Shown here: one piece after another, positions 18,681 through 30,392 of the stretch | How positions within the stretch are numbered: the first letter of the stretch is position 1 | How the letters are laid out: the number at the start of each line of letters is the position of its first letter | From: Lachnospiraceae bacterium 28-4 | GTDB lineage: Bacteria > Bacillota > Clostridia > Lachnospirales > Lachnospiraceae | DNA: 64,000 nucleotides | Direction of reading: 5' to 3' | Assembly (NCBI GenBank): GCA_000403275.2 | Contig: KE159599.1 | Coordinates: forward strand, 977,548-1,041,547 | Made by a program: the position numbers and the translations under genes | Notes under the pieces: model-generated | Seen by the model: only the letters and a program-made list of their open reading frames with translations | The model's database searches: none | What the model was told of the DNA's origin: nothing

Positions 18681-19874
18681 CTATTTGTCACCATATTCCG
18701 TTTTTACAAATTTTCTCAGCGCCGGAAGCGACCGCTCCACTTTCTCCGTATCGATACAATAAGCCATACGGAAATACCCCGGACACCCAAAAGTATCCCC
18801 CGGCACAAGGATCAAATCGTACTTTTTCGCTTTCTCGCAAAAAATTTTCGCATCTTCCTCCAAAGCTTTCGGGAAAATATAAAAAGTCCCCCCCGGTTTC
18901 ACACAGGTGAAGCCAAGTTTCGTCAACTCCTCATAAAGAATATTCATGTTCTTTTCATATACGGAAAGATCCGATGTCTCATCCACTGTCTCCGCCGCCG
19001 CCAGCTGAATGATCGAAGAGGGACAGTTATGTCCGATTCCTCTCGAAATCTGCCCGCACATGTTTACGATCAGCTCCGCGTCCTTGCAGGAAGGGTTCAC
19101 CGCGATATACCCTATCCTTTCCCCCGGAACGGACAGCGATTTTGAATAAGAATAGCAGCTTATTGTGTTCTCATACAGTTTCGATACATAAACCTCCTCC
19201 ACTCCTTCAAAAAGGATTTCCCGATAAGGTTCATCGGAAATCAGATAAATATCATGCCCATATTCTTCCGCTTTCCGCCGCATCATATCCGCCAGTTTTT
19301 CCAATGTATTCTTTGTATAAACAACCCCCGACGGGTTATTCGGCGTATTGATCAGCACTGCCGCCACTTTATCCGTCAGCATTTCGGCAAAACGCCCGAA
19401 GTCCACCTGGAAATTCTCCGTATCCGCCGGAACTACCTTAAGCCTCGCCCCGCTCAAATTGATATACGGATTATACTCCGGAAAGAAGGGTGCAAAAGTC
19501 AGCACTTCGTCCCCCGGAACCGTCACAGCGCGAACCGCATGGGCGATCGCTCCCGCCGCTCCCGCCGTCATAAAAATATGTTTCCCGCTATAATCCATCC
19601 CAAACCTTCTATTTAAAGAGGCTGCCACCTTCTCTTTCACGGAAGCGATCCCCAGGCTCGGGCTGTACCCATGCACCTCCATGGAATCCGCCTCTGTCAG
19701 AAGCCTTATCATCGCCTCTTTAAATGCCTCCGGCGCAGGTACGGAGGGGTTGCCCAGACTGTAATCAAAGACATTCCCGTAACCGATTTCCTTCCCTCTG
19801 GCCGTGGCATATTCCGAAAGCTCCCTTATTACCGATTTCCCATTTAACATTTCTTTATATTGAGCCGCAATCAT
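18681..19874 (-). CDS. PLP-dependent aminotransferase (class I/II, fold type I)
   Basis: 397 aa. The landmarks of aspartate-aminotransferase-like enzymes are in order: FDYSLGNPSVPAP near residue 40, TAGAAGAIAHAVRA (PLP phosphate) near 105, NTPNNPSGVVY near 175, SDEPYREI near 215 and the PLP lysine in SYSKSLSVPGERIGYI near 243. The conserved C-terminal arginine is in YFRMAYC. The amino-acid substrate cannot be read from sequence. It is adjacent to the patatin gene (28 bp), probably co-transcribed. Confidence 0.85.
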   Translation of the reverse strand: MIAAQYKEMLNGKSVIRELSEYATARGKEIGYGNVFDYSLGNPSVPAPEAFKEAMIRLLTEADSMEVHGYSPSLGIASVKEKVAASLNRRFGMDYSGKHIFMTAGAAGAIAHAVRAVTVPGDEVLTFAPFFPEYNPYINLSGARLKVVPADTENFQVDFGRFAEMLTDKVAAVLINTPNNPSGVVYTKNTLEKLADMMRRKAEEYGHDIYLISDEPYREILFEGVEEVYVSKLYENTISCYSYSKSLSVPGERIGYIAVNPSCKDAELIVNMCGQISRGIGHNCPSSIIQLAAAETVDETSDLSVYEKNMNILYEELTKLGFTCVKPGGTFYIFPKALEEDAKIFCEKAKKYDLILVPGDTFGCPGYFRMAYCIDTEKVERSLPALRKFVKTEYGDK

Positions 19875-20003
19875 CTTTTTTCCTCCGTCCGCTCCGGCAT
19901 AACCTATTCCTGCCTGAAATTTAATGACTACATTCTATCACAGTTGTATAGATTATGGAATACTGGATTGAGGGATATGCAATGAGAACGTAGTGAGAAT
20001 AAA

Positions 20004-21395
20004 TCATCGCCAGCCAGTTTTTTCATCGTCAGCGGGTACTTGGCCGATGGCGCGTTGGGAGCTTCCGTCTGTGTTCATGCGGTAAAAGGGGTGGGGGGCG
20101 TCTCCATTGTATACTTCCACTATGATTTCTTCGTTGTTGATTTCAAAGATGAGGGATAAATATGGCGGGTATTTTTCTTTGATTTCCTGATCCGCTTCCG
20201 GATAGCGGTATTCAAATAATGTTTCTATCCCGCTGCCGTCTATACCGACTCTGCACAGCCGCACTCCAACGGTATCGTTTTCTTCTTCAATATGTTCCGT
20301 TCCGTCTTCCGTCGTTTTATATTTGATATCTTCGTTTATTTCTGTGATGTAATATATGTAATCTCCGTAGCGTTGCAGACCGCCTATGGACATTTCCGCT
20401 TCCGTTTCCGCCATGGCAAATAAAGATTTATCCTGCCATCGGTACATGCCGATATAATCATTCCCGCCATGCCGGAATGTGTATAGCGCGCATTCTTCAT
20501 CGCAATCATAAAACCATGTGCTTTTTCCCGGCAGTTCTTCCGACAGTTCCCAAGGGGCTATTCCTTCCGCAAACTCCACCTTCTTTACTTCCCAGTCCCT
20601 TACCCTGTCCGTAGCAGTCCACCACCGGCTGGCCGCCTGTTGGAGAGTCATTGGTTGATCCAGTCTTACCTCATAGACAATGTCGTACGCAGGATCCTCT
20701 TCCTCCCAATGCTTCTCCATCTCCGCAAATTCGGAGCTGCGTTTCTTCCGTATCCCGATTCCGCTTTCCCAATCGTTCTTTTTATAATCCGTTTCATACC
20801 ATCCATATCCGTAAGTCTCCTCCGATGACGTCAGATACCAGGCTCCTTCTTTGTATGTATATGTATAATCCTCCGACCATCTCCACGCGCTCCCTCCATA
20901 AGTATGCGTCGTAAAAGAACATCCTTCTGCTGTCAGAGGCAGATAGGGATCTCCATATACACCTCCTTCGCCCCTCGTGCGAATAAGTTTCTCGTCCTGA
21001 AAATCCAAGCGATACTGCCCCTCCCCTTCACTTGCTATGGCAAACAAAATACGCGGAGGCCAGCCCAGCTCTCCTCCGCTTCCCATCGAACTCTCCGGAT
21101 CAAGCACTCCTATATGATCCACGATCCCATCCCCGTTAAAATCGATCCCGACATCGTCCATGAGTTCCCATCCATCCGGCACAAAATCAGCAATTTCCTT
21201 TCCATTCCCAGGCAATTCCGGCGCGGAAACCGCTCGCTTTTCCAGCGGTTCCACCCTCTCCCGGAATTTCCTTTCCATCACCGTTCCGGTACTATCCTCT
21301 ATCTGCGCGGAAGCCGTCATTCCGTCTCCTGCTATCAATACCGCGCCCAGGATTCCCGCCATAATGAAGCCCGCCTTTTTTCCTCTCCGCATCAT
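20004..21395 (-). CDS. Secreted protein with DUF5050-like C-terminal repeats, function unknown
   Basis: About 463 aa. The start is one of two adjacent ATGs after GGGGAGG (spacing 3 or 6). MRRGKKAGFIMAGILGAVLIAG is a signal peptide or anchor. A calcium-loop-like motif, DFNGDGIVDHIG, lies near residue 80. The last 150 residues (MYRWQDKSLFAMAE, LQRYGDYIYYIT, PFYRMNTDGSSQRAIG) resemble the short propeller-like repeats of DUF5050 proteins. It lies 60 bp downstream of the chemoreceptor on the same strand. I do not recognise a function. Confidence 0.6.
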   Translation of the reverse strand: MMRRGKKAGFIMAGILGAVLIAGDGMTASAQIEDSTGTVMERKFRERVEPLEKRAVSAPELPGNGKEIADFVPDGWELMDDVGIDFNGDGIVDHIGVLDPESSMGSGGELGWPPRILFAIASEGEGQYRLDFQDEKLIRTRGEGGVYGDPYLPLTAEGCSFTTHTYGGSAWRWSEDYTYTYKEGAWYLTSSEETYGYGWYETDYKKNDWESGIGIRKKRSSEFAEMEKHWEEEDPAYDIVYEVRLDQPMTLQQAASRWWTATDRVRDWEVKKVEFAEGIAPWELSEELPGKSTWFYDCDEECALYTFRHGGNDYIGMYRWQDKSLFAMAETEAEMSIGGLQRYGDYIYYITEINEDIKYKTTEDGTEHIEEENDTVGVRLCRVGIDGSGIETLFEYRYPEADQEIKEKYPPYLSLIFEINNEEIIVEVYNGDAPHPFYRMNTDGSSQRAIGQVPADDEKTGWR

Positions 21396-21455
21396 AAACC
21401 TCCCCCAGCGCTCTTTGGTAAGCGTTACACAGCTATCCATTATCCATCCAAATCC

Positions 21456-23768
21456 TTACACCACAAACCTGCTGATCGACTGATCCAGCGCATCCGCCTC
21501 CTGTTTCAGCAATTCTACATTTTTTGCCAGATCGGAAACGATCTTCACCTGCTTATCCAGCGTGGATGTGATCTCTTCCGTAACCACCGCCGCCTGTTCG
21601 GTCACGATGGAAATATGGCTTATGGAATCCTGTACCTGCTCTTTTTCTCCGCTCATCAGCTGCATATTATCCGCAATATCTTTCAATCCGTTGACAAGAG
21701 TCTCCACGCACTCGTTAATCTCCCCGAATACTTCTATCGTCTCCTGCAAAGCACCTGCCTGCTCGAATACGATCGTCTCCGCTTCCCTTGCGGACTCCGT
21801 CGTCTTCTCCGTTGTTGCCAGAATGCTTTCCACAATTTTCTTTATATTTCTGCCCGCCTGCATGGACTCATCCGCCAGCTTCCGGATCTGTTCCGCCACC
21901 ACCATAAACCCTCTGCCGTTTTCCCCGGCTCTTGCCGCCTCTATGGAAGCGTTTAAGGATAAAAGATTGGTCTGTTTTGCAATGCTGTTTATTGTATCGA
22001 TAAATCCTTCGATCGCCGAAGAACGTTCTTGTACGTTGTTGATATTCTCTACTAAGGTTTTTGTAATGGATACGGTCGTTTCCGATTTTCTGTTCAGTTC
22101 ATCCACAATGATCCGCCCTTGTTCCACTGCTGTCGTAGCTTTATCGATCGTATTGCCCATATCATCTGTTCCGGCGCATATCCCATCCACCTTTTCAGCG
22201 AATCCGGTCATCATATGATTGCTTACATCCGCCTCCTTCGCCTGTCTTTGCGCCCCTGCCGCTACATCATCCACCGCAGTGGAGATCTCACGGATGGAAG
22301 TATTGATAATATCCGACTTTTCTGCCACTCCGTCAGCCATTTCCTTTACTTTATTTCCAAACTTCTGCATATCGGCCATAAGAACGCGCATGCTGGAAAG
22401 CATATCGTTCATCCCTCTCGCCAAAAGGCTGAATTCATCCTTGCGTTTAATACGGAATTCCTGTGTCAGATCCCCTTCCGCAACTTTATCCATACCGCTC
22501 GTCATGAGTTTTACCGTACCGCTTATTCCCATCGCAATCCTGCTGCCAATGACGAAAGCAATAACCGAAGCAAAAATGATCATAATAATGCTTAAATTCC
22601 TGATCGACCGCACCTCTTTGACAATATTATCCTGTGGAATCAAGCCGCAAAGCATCATTCCCGTCTTCCCCATAGGCGCGTATACATACAAATATTTTTC
22701 TCCTTCATACTCCACATACTCGCTTCCGGCCTCCGTCTGCCCCCTGCTGGTTATGTAAAATTCTTTATCGGTAAAAACCGGTCCGCCATCGCCGTTTTCC
22801 ATCTTCACGTCCGCGTCGCCGCTCTGTCTGCGGATGATTTCACGTCCATCCTGCGAAATCAACGCCTTAATGCTGTTTTCGCCGAAGTCCATTTCTTTCA
22901 GCATTTCTTCCACTGCTTCGGTTGTGAGATCCAGCACCAGATACGCGTTCGTCTTCGGAAACTTCTGGTAGAAAACAGCTGCATATCTGTCCTGGGAAAT
23001 GGAAAGCTGCTTATCCAGATAGCTGTGATAACCCAGCCATGCCGTACTCTGCATGGAATTGTCCTGAAGATATTTCCCCTCTTCCGAATCCATAAAACCC
23101 TGCCACGGATTATCCCCCATGCTTGCCGACAAAGAAGTCAGGTAAGTACCCTTCTCCGGTATTATATGGTAGCTATAAATATATCGTACACTCGCTTTCA
23201 TTTGCAGCAGGTCTTTTTTAGCATCGCGCCAATACTGCATCGCCTGGGCATCCTCTATCTTATAATATATTTCGTAATATGCGGAAAGATTGCCCCCTAT
23301 CACCTCTTCCAACGCTTTTGAGGATACGTTGCCTGCCAAAAGCTCCCCGTACATTCCTACGGCGGATATGGTATTTCTGGACGATTCCTCCACTTTATCT
23401 TTAATCGTATTGGAAGCCGTTATATAGGAAATGCTTCCTAAAATGATAATCAGTATAATGGGAACGAGAAAAGCTTTCAGCAAAGTCCCCATAATACTAG
23501 CCTTTCCCAGCATATTCCAAGCAGAACCCTCCCTCCTGCTTCCTTCTCTGGCCGGCCTGATTCGTTCCGGTTTTATTTTACCCGGTTTGATATCCTTAAT
23601 CTTAATCTTAGGCACTCTCACCTTTTCCGGTTTCGCTTTCCCCCACGTCCCCTTTTCTCTCTCCCCAAACGTAAATCCTTTTCTCGTCCCCATAGCAGCA
23701 ACCATACCTTTCTCTTTATCCGCAGATGCACCTGTCATTAAAGTATTATTTTCTTCCGTTTGCCCCAT
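21456..23768 (-). CDS. Methyl-accepting chemotaxis protein with unusual basic N-terminal extension
   Basis: 770 aa. An unusual cytoplasmic N-terminus of about 90 residues is rich in K, P, I and R ([20 protein letters not shown]). A membrane helix follows ([20 protein letters not shown]), then a roughly 270-aa extracellular dCache-like sensor, a second helix ([18 protein letters not shown]), a HAMP domain with [14 protein letters not shown], and the signalling coiled coil with the hairpin tip [24 protein letters not shown]. It would signal to CheA/CheW. The ligand is unknown. It may form a unit with the secreted protein downstream. Confidence 0.92.
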   Translation of the reverse strand: MGQTEENNTLMTGASADKEKGMVAAMGTRKGFTFGEREKGTWGKAKPEKVRVPKIKIKDIKPGKIKPERIRPAREGSRREGSAWNMLGKASIMGTLLKAFLVPIILIIILGSISYITASNTIKDKVEESSRNTISAVGMYGELLAGNVSSKALEEVIGGNLSAYYEIYYKIEDAQAMQYWRDAKKDLLQMKASVRYIYSYHIIPEKGTYLTSLSASMGDNPWQGFMDSEEGKYLQDNSMQSTAWLGYHSYLDKQLSISQDRYAAVFYQKFPKTNAYLVLDLTTEAVEEMLKEMDFGENSIKALISQDGREIIRRQSGDADVKMENGDGGPVFTDKEFYITSRGQTEAGSEYVEYEGEKYLYVYAPMGKTGMMLCGLIPQDNIVKEVRSIRNLSIIMIIFASVIAFVIGSRIAMGISGTVKLMTSGMDKVAEGDLTQEFRIKRKDEFSLLARGMNDMLSSMRVLMADMQKFGNKVKEMADGVAEKSDIINTSIREISTAVDDVAAGAQRQAKEADVSNHMMTGFAEKVDGICAGTDDMGNTIDKATTAVEQGRIIVDELNRKSETTVSITKTLVENINNVQERSSAIEGFIDTINSIAKQTNLLSLNASIEAARAGENGRGFMVVAEQIRKLADESMQAGRNIKKIVESILATTEKTTESAREAETIVFEQAGALQETIEVFGEINECVETLVNGLKDIADNMQLMSGEKEQVQDSISHISIVTEQAAVVTEEITSTLDKQVKIVSDLAKNVELLKQEADALDQSISRFVV

Positions 23769-24061
23769 AATCGGACATAACCCCTTACCCCTGATTCTTT
23801 TTATTATTTTACCATTTACAGGTTATAAATTACAAGTATTTTTTCGTTTTTTTTCGTAATTTTTTCGTTTTTTTTCGCATTCCGGTATTTTGTTTTACTA
23901 CTTTAGATTATAACAGTTATTCACATATAATTTAAGCATTAAGTTACAATTTCCCTATACAAAATGATACGAAAAAGTTACAATATAAACAGATATCAAA
24001 TATTTCTGCCGGCATCAGAAGAATCTGCCGGCTCCAAATGAAAAAAACGGGAGAAAATCAA
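23769..24061. other. Divergent intergenic region between the chemoreceptor and mgtC-like genes
   Basis: 293 bp without a gene. Around 23836-23880 the sequence has three imperfect T-rich repeats of TTTTTTCG type. The rest is AT-rich and must hold both divergent promoters, but no convincing -35/-10 pair was fixed. Confidence 0.4.
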
Positions 24062-24754
24062 ATGATCCATGAAGTGAAAATTATGGGAAGCGTGGAATAT
24101 TTATCTATTATCATTCGCCTTATGATGGCTATGATCATGGGCGCCGTAATCGGATATGAACGGGCCTCTAAAAAAAGTACGGCAGGACTCCGCACATTTT
24201 CCATCGTCTGCGTAGCCTCTGCCTTCACAATGATTATTAACGAATATCTGGTTGGAAATTACGGAACCGGCGACAGCGCGCGCCTCGCCGCCCAGGTCAT
24301 CAGCGGCGTCGGCTTCCTTGGCATGGGCAGCATTATTATGACCGCCAGAAACCGAGTCCGCGGACTCACCACGGCGGCAACCTTATGGGCAACCGCCATC
24401 CTCGGCCTTTCCGCCGGAGCCGGCATGATCGTTTCCAGCCTTATCGCGTTCACCATCATGATGTTTATTATTATCGTAATGTCGCCCATCAGCAGACATA
24501 TTGAGAAATATAACCCCAAAATCACTATTTATATAGAAATAGACAAACACGCCGGGCTGCAGCAGATCACGGAATTTTTTGCGGAAAAAAATTACGAGAT
24601 ATTACAGTTGGAAAAACATATGACTTCCCCGGAAGGGGACCTCATGATCCAGCTGGAACTTAACTTAAACGGTAAATATCTCCATTCCGATATTATCCGC
24701 CAGCTCAGCCATTGGGAAACCATACATTACATTGAGGAAGTAAGGAAATTATAA
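24062..24754 (+). CDS. MgtC/SapB family membrane protein
   Basis: 230 aa from the ATG at 24062, which has GGGAG 8 nt upstream; an ATG eight codons earlier has none. The N-terminal membrane domain carries the family signature: RLMMAMIMGAVIGYERASKKSTAGLRT, ISGVGFLGMGSII and RVRGLTTAATLWATAILGLSAGAG, over four to five helices to about residue 145. An ACT-like cytoplasmic tail follows. The family is linked to magnesium homeostasis and virulence regulation; the biochemical role is not settled. It is a single gene facing glpK convergently. Confidence 0.9.
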   Translation: MIHEVKIMGSVEYLSIIIRLMMAMIMGAVIGYERASKKSTAGLRTFSIVCVASAFTMIINEYLVGNYGTGDSARLAAQVISGVGFLGMGSIIMTARNRVRGLTTAATLWATAILGLSAGAGMIVSSLIAFTIMMFIIIVMSPISRHIEKYNPKITIYIEIDKHAGLQQITEFFAEKNYEILQLEKHMTSPEGDLMIQLELNLNGKYLHSDIIRQLSHWETIHYIEEVRKL

Positions 24755-24767
24755 GCGTTTTCCGTTC

Positions 24768-26270
<1,503 letters not shown>

Positions 26271-26293
26271 TTACCCCTTGCCCTTCTCTTCTT

Positions 26294-26701
26294 TTAATCC
26301 GTTTTTTCTTTACCAATACTTTTCGTGGCCACAATATCCACCCCGGTTCCCGCCACATTCTTTAGCAAAATATCCCCAATCCGCACCGGAGCTTCCGCTT
26401 CGGCCCTTTTTAATGCTTCCATGCAGTCTGCGATCTTTCCTTTCGGTATATCCCCCTTTGTTTTTACCGGTACTACCGGCCGGGTTCCGTTTTTTACCTT
26501 CATCGTTGAAGTCACGGTACGTGTGGGATCTTTCGTTTCTTTCTTCCCGTATTCCTCTCCCCTGCTGCAGGTATTTCCCGTTACGCCGATCGTACCGTCC
26601 TGATTTTCCGTTACCGTCAGCATGCAGCCGATCGGGCAGCGGATACAGGTCAGTTCCGTTTTCTTTGGCCAGCCTCCTGGCAATTTTTCCTTTTCCTGCA
26701 C
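26294..26701 (-). CDS. DUF1667 domain-containing protein of the glycerol operon
   Basis: 135 aa with a GTG start preceded by GGGAG. Residues 15-50 contain four conserved cysteines, CIRCPIGCML and NTCSRGEEYG, typical of DUF1667 and suggesting an Fe-S or metal site. RTVTSTMKVKNGTRPVVPVKT follows. The family is nearly always encoded beside GlpA-like and HcnB-like flavoproteins, as here. A role as the small electron-transfer subunit of an anaerobic glycerol-3-phosphate dehydrogenase is likely but inferred. Confidence 0.85.
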   Translation of the reverse strand: MQEKEKLPGGWPKKTELTCIRCPIGCMLTVTENQDGTIGVTGNTCSRGEEYGKKETKDPTRTVTSTMKVKNGTRPVVPVKTKGDIPKGKIADCMEALKRAEAEAPVRIGDILLKNVAGTGVDIVATKSIGKEKTD

Positions 26702-26744
26702 TTTTCTCTCCCTTTCTCTTTCTATCTTTTACGTCAATCTATTC

Positions 26745-28037
26745 TCAGGAATCTTCTTCTTGTACAGACAGGGTAATCTCACGAAGCCCCTCAAATTCCT
26801 CCAGCCTGTTCTTTTTCAGCTTAATCTGTTCCATCTCCCCCGGCGCCATCACCCTTTTATTCATCTTCATCACTACCTTATCGTTAAACCGAACTGTAAG
26901 GCATGCATTTTTATAAACATTTCCTACCCGGAAACGAATTACCTGTTCCTCCGGCATATAAGCGATGTGTATTATGGAGGGAACCGTATAGCGTACCCCT
27001 CCGCCGCACCTGACTGCAACAGATTCTTCTCCCGTTTTATTTTTCCCTCCCTGCACATAAACCGCCGCATTTTTTCCTGCGTTTTCCGCTTCCTCCGATA
27101 CATAATCCACCAAATCGTGGACATGCAGCACATTGCCACAGGCAAATACTCCCGGAATATTCGTTTCCAGGCTTTCATTGACCACCGGCCCCGACGTTGC
27201 CGGATTCAACGCAACCCCCATGTCCAGCGATAGTTCGTTCTCCGGTATCAACCCGCAGGAAAGCAGCAGAGTATCGCAGCTGATATATTCTTCCGTTCCC
27301 GGAACCGGTCTGCGGTTTTTGTCTACTTCCGCCACCGTTACTCCTTTCACCCTTTCCTTTCCATCGATATCGACAACGGTATGGCTTAACTTTAAAGGAA
27401 TTCCGTAATCATCCAGGCATTGTACGATATTTCTTTTCAGTCCTCCTGAGTAGGGCATCAATTCCGCCACCAGCTTTACCTTCGCCCCCTCCAGAGTCAT
27501 TCGCCTTGCCATAATCAGCCCGATATCGCCGGAGCCTAAAATAACGGCCTCTTTCCCCGGCATCCGCCCCTCTATATTCACATAATGCTGTGCCGTTCCG
27601 GCAGAATAAATGCCAGCCGGACGATAGCCCGGGATGTTCAACGCCCCTCTCGGGCGCTCCCTGCATCCCATCGCCAGTATAACGGCCCCCGCCTCTATCT
27701 CAAACATCCCATCGGAGCGGTTCATTACCGTAACTTTTTTTCTGCCGTCCGCCTCCATGCGGATATCCACCACGATCGTGTGTAACAGGCAGGGAATCCC
27801 CATTTCTTCCACCTGTCCAATATACCTGGCCGCATATTCCGGCCCGGTCAGCTCTTCTTTAAACGTATGCAGTCCAAAGCCGTTATGAATGCATTGGTTC
27901 AAAATACCTCCTAATTCCCCGTCGCGTTCTACAATGCATATCCTGTCGGCCTTTACGCCTTCTTTACATGCCCCGGCCGCTGCCGCCAGCCCCGCCGGTC
28001 CGCCTCCCACAATCACAATATCTGCTTTTTTGTCCAT
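26745..28037 (-). CDS. NAD(P)/FAD-dependent oxidoreductase of the glycerol-3-phosphate operon
   Basis: 430 aa from the ATG at 28037 (AGAGG upstream). Two nucleotide folds are visible: FAD at DIVIVGGGPAGLAAAAGA (residues 4-21) and NAD(P) at EAVILGSGDIGLIMARRMTLEGAKV near 170. The FAD-contact motif GVFACGNVLHVHDLVDYV is near 300. The C-terminal 90 residues are a separate beta-rich domain. It lies between the GlpA-like protein and DUF1667. The likely role is shuttling electrons from glycerol-3-phosphate oxidation to NAD or another carrier. Confidence 0.85.
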   Translation of the reverse strand: MDKKADIVIVGGGPAGLAAAAGACKEGVKADRICIVERDGELGGILNQCIHNGFGLHTFKEELTGPEYAARYIGQVEEMGIPCLLHTIVVDIRMEADGRKKVTVMNRSDGMFEIEAGAVILAMGCRERPRGALNIPGYRPAGIYSAGTAQHYVNIEGRMPGKEAVILGSGDIGLIMARRMTLEGAKVKLVAELMPYSGGLKRNIVQCLDDYGIPLKLSHTVVDIDGKERVKGVTVAEVDKNRRPVPGTEEYISCDTLLLSCGLIPENELSLDMGVALNPATSGPVVNESLETNIPGVFACGNVLHVHDLVDYVSEEAENAGKNAAVYVQGGKNKTGEESVAVRCGGGVRYTVPSIIHIAYMPEEQVIRFRVGNVYKNACLTVRFNDKVVMKMNKRVMAPGEMEQIKLKKNRLEEFEGLREITLSVQEEDS

Positions 28038-28072
28038 ATATCCTCTCATTCTGCCATCCGTGGCACAATTTC

Positions 28073-29491
28073 TTATCTTGTTAAAAACCCGGAATTTCCT
28101 CCTGCTTTTGTAATCTCTCCGATATCCCTGCCAAGTTCCCTCGCCAGAATCTCCACTACCTTAGGAGCGCAGAATCCCGACTGGCATCTTCCCATTCCGG
28201 CTCTTGTACGGCGTTTTACCCCGTCCACCGTCGTCGCACCAAGGGGTCTGTGGATCGCATCCATAATTTCCCCCTCTGTCACCAGCTCACAGCGGCAGAT
28301 CACATTGGCATAAGCCGGATTTTCATGAATCATTTTCTTCCTTTCCTCATGCCCGGCTTCCCACATTCCAAAAATTCCCTTTCTTTCCCCGATAAAATCT
28401 TCTTTTCTCTCCGCAGGAAGAATGTCCTGGATGATTCCGGCCACATATTCCCCTATCGCCGGCGCACAGGTCAGCCCCGGCGATTCTATCCCCGCCACAT
28501 CGATAAATCCCTTGGCATCCTCCGCTTCCCCTATGACAAAATCGTTCCCTTCCTCATGCGCCCGCAAACCGGCAAACGAAGTAATTATTTTTCCTGCCGG
28601 CAAATGCCCGACGCTCATTTCTCCTCTTTCCAACACAGTTTCCAATCCTGAAGCTGTCGTATTCACGCCCTCCTTATCCGCAATATCCTCCGCCGTAGGG
28701 CCAACCAAAAGATTTCCGTGAACCGTAGGGCTTACCAGTATCCCTTTTCCATATTTTGTCGGAAGCTGGAAAACGGTATGGGAAACGTACCCTCCCATCG
28801 TTTTATCAAACAGGCAGTACTCCCCCTTTCTCGGGGTAATATGCAGCTTGTGACCGCTTATCATATTATGAAAAACATCCGCATACACTCCCGCCGCATT
28901 CACGACAACCTTTGTACGGAATACTCCTTTTGATGTCTCCAGACGATACCCTTCTTCTATTTTAACAATCTTATTTACTTCCGTATCCAGATGAAATTCC
29001 ACACCATTGACGGATGCATTCTCCGCCAAAGCGATCGTCAGGCCAAAGGGGCATACAATTCCTCCTGTGGGCGCATATAACGCCGCAATTACCCTGTCGG
29101 ACAAATTCGGTTCCAACACGGCCAGTTCTTCCCTTTCCACGATCCGCAATCCCTCTACGCCGTTTTCTTTTCCTCGTTCCAGCAATTCCTCCAGTTTTCC
29201 CCTGCCTGCTTCCTCAAAACAAAGTACCAGGGAGCCATTCCTTTGAAATGGAAAATCCAGCTGCTTAGAAAGGCTCTCCATTAAAATATTCCCCCTCAGA
29301 TTCAGGGCTGCTTTCCTCGTTCCGGGCTTCGCATCATATCCGGCATGGACGATACCGCTATTCGCCTTGGAGGTTCCCTCGCAAACATCAGAAGATCTTT
29401 CCAATACCGCCGTTTTTCTTTTATAAGCGGATAACTCACGGGCAACCGCACAGCCGCTTACTCCCGCTCCAATAATGATTACATCATACAT
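28073..29491 (-). CDS. GlpA-like glycerol-3-phosphate dehydrogenase with BFD-type [2Fe-2S] domain
   Basis: 472 aa from MYDVIIIGAGVSGCAVARELS; AGGAAAG precedes this ATG. The DAO-type FAD fold is residues 1-370, with SKANSGIVHAGYDAKPGT and TPRKGEYCLFDK. The C-terminus is a BFD-like domain with cysteines CRCELVTEGEI and GRCQSGFCAPKV. This arrangement is typical of anaerobic GlpA proteins, which oxidise glycerol-3-phosphate to dihydroxyacetone phosphate. The neighbours glpK and DUF1667 support that. A general 2-hydroxyacid (LhgO-like) activity is the alternative. Confidence 0.85.
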   Translation of the reverse strand: MYDVIIIGAGVSGCAVARELSAYKRKTAVLERSSDVCEGTSKANSGIVHAGYDAKPGTRKAALNLRGNILMESLSKQLDFPFQRNGSLVLCFEEAGRGKLEELLERGKENGVEGLRIVEREELAVLEPNLSDRVIAALYAPTGGIVCPFGLTIALAENASVNGVEFHLDTEVNKIVKIEEGYRLETSKGVFRTKVVVNAAGVYADVFHNMISGHKLHITPRKGEYCLFDKTMGGYVSHTVFQLPTKYGKGILVSPTVHGNLLVGPTAEDIADKEGVNTTASGLETVLERGEMSVGHLPAGKIITSFAGLRAHEEGNDFVIGEAEDAKGFIDVAGIESPGLTCAPAIGEYVAGIIQDILPAERKEDFIGERKGIFGMWEAGHEERKKMIHENPAYANVICRCELVTEGEIMDAIHRPLGATTVDGVKRRTRAGMGRCQSGFCAPKVVEILARELGRDIGEITKAGGNSGFLTR

Positions 29492-29526
29492 ATCTTTCCT
29501 TTTCTCCTTGCCTTGCCGATAACATC

Positions 29527-30282
29527 TCATCTATTTTTCTTTTTCCCGCTGACCACGAACAAAGCAATGCCCGCTGCCACCGTAAAAATAGAAATGAACT
29601 GGGACGTAGACAAATAGCCCACGCTTCCTCTTATCAAGTCGCCTCTGTAAAATTCCAATATAAATCTTCCAACGCTATATAAAATCAAATACAAACCGCC
29701 GATCTGGCCGTCCCCTTTCTTCCTTTTCGCATACCAGATCAAAGCGAAGAAAAGCAAAAAATCAAGGCCACTGGAAATCAACTGGGTCGGCAAAAGCCGG
29801 ATGCCATTCGGCGCATACTTCGACTCGTGAAATACAATACCCAAAAAACCGTCTGTCTCCTTTCCATAACAGCATCCCGCCAAAAAACAGCCAATCCGTC
29901 CAAATCCCTGCGCCAATGCCACGGAAGGAATCAGCATATCAAAATAAGCGAGGAACTTTAATCCTTTTATTCTGGAATAGAGCATAGCGGACAAAATGCC
30001 TCCTATAATTCCCCCGTAAACAACCCATCCATCCGCTAAATGGCTCATAATATCCGGGTTTTCCACTATATTTTTTATATTTGTAATAAAATACAGCAGT
30101 TTCGAACCGGAAAATCCGCCCACTACGCACCAAATGACATAATTAAATACATGATCCGCTTCCAGCCCATATTTTTTTGCCCGGTATTCCCCTGCCAAAT
30201 ATGCCGCAATAATGCCAATCGCAATCATCAGCCCATATCCGTATACGGTAAAGGGACCGATGGAAAATAACTCATTTTTCAT
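29527..30282 (-). CDS. lgt: Prolipoprotein diacylglyceryl transferase Lgt
   Basis: 251 aa with seven membrane helices. Lgt attaches diacylglycerol to the lipobox cysteine of prelipoproteins. The signature GFGRIGCFLAGCCYGKETD is near residue 125, with GRFILEFYRGD near 205. It is 35 bp upstream of the GlpA-like gene on the same strand, an odd partner unless the link is lipid metabolism. Lipoproteins in this window (the DUF3048 and RbsB-like proteins) are potential substrates. Confidence 0.97.
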   Translation of the reverse strand: MKNELFSIGPFTVYGYGLMIAIGIIAAYLAGEYRAKKYGLEADHVFNYVIWCVVGGFSGSKLLYFITNIKNIVENPDIMSHLADGWVVYGGIIGGILSAMLYSRIKGLKFLAYFDMLIPSVALAQGFGRIGCFLAGCCYGKETDGFLGIVFHESKYAPNGIRLLPTQLISSGLDFLLFFALIWYAKRKKGDGQIGGLYLILYSVGRFILEFYRGDLIRGSVGYLSTSQFISIFTVAAGIALFVVSGKKKNR

Positions 30283-30392
30283 CTATATCCTCCATTCTTT
30301 TTGTTTCCTGTCTCCCGATTTATTCTCTTCCGATACAACACAAACAGTGTAGCACAATATGATAGATGTTTCAATGATTCCCCTCTTGACGC

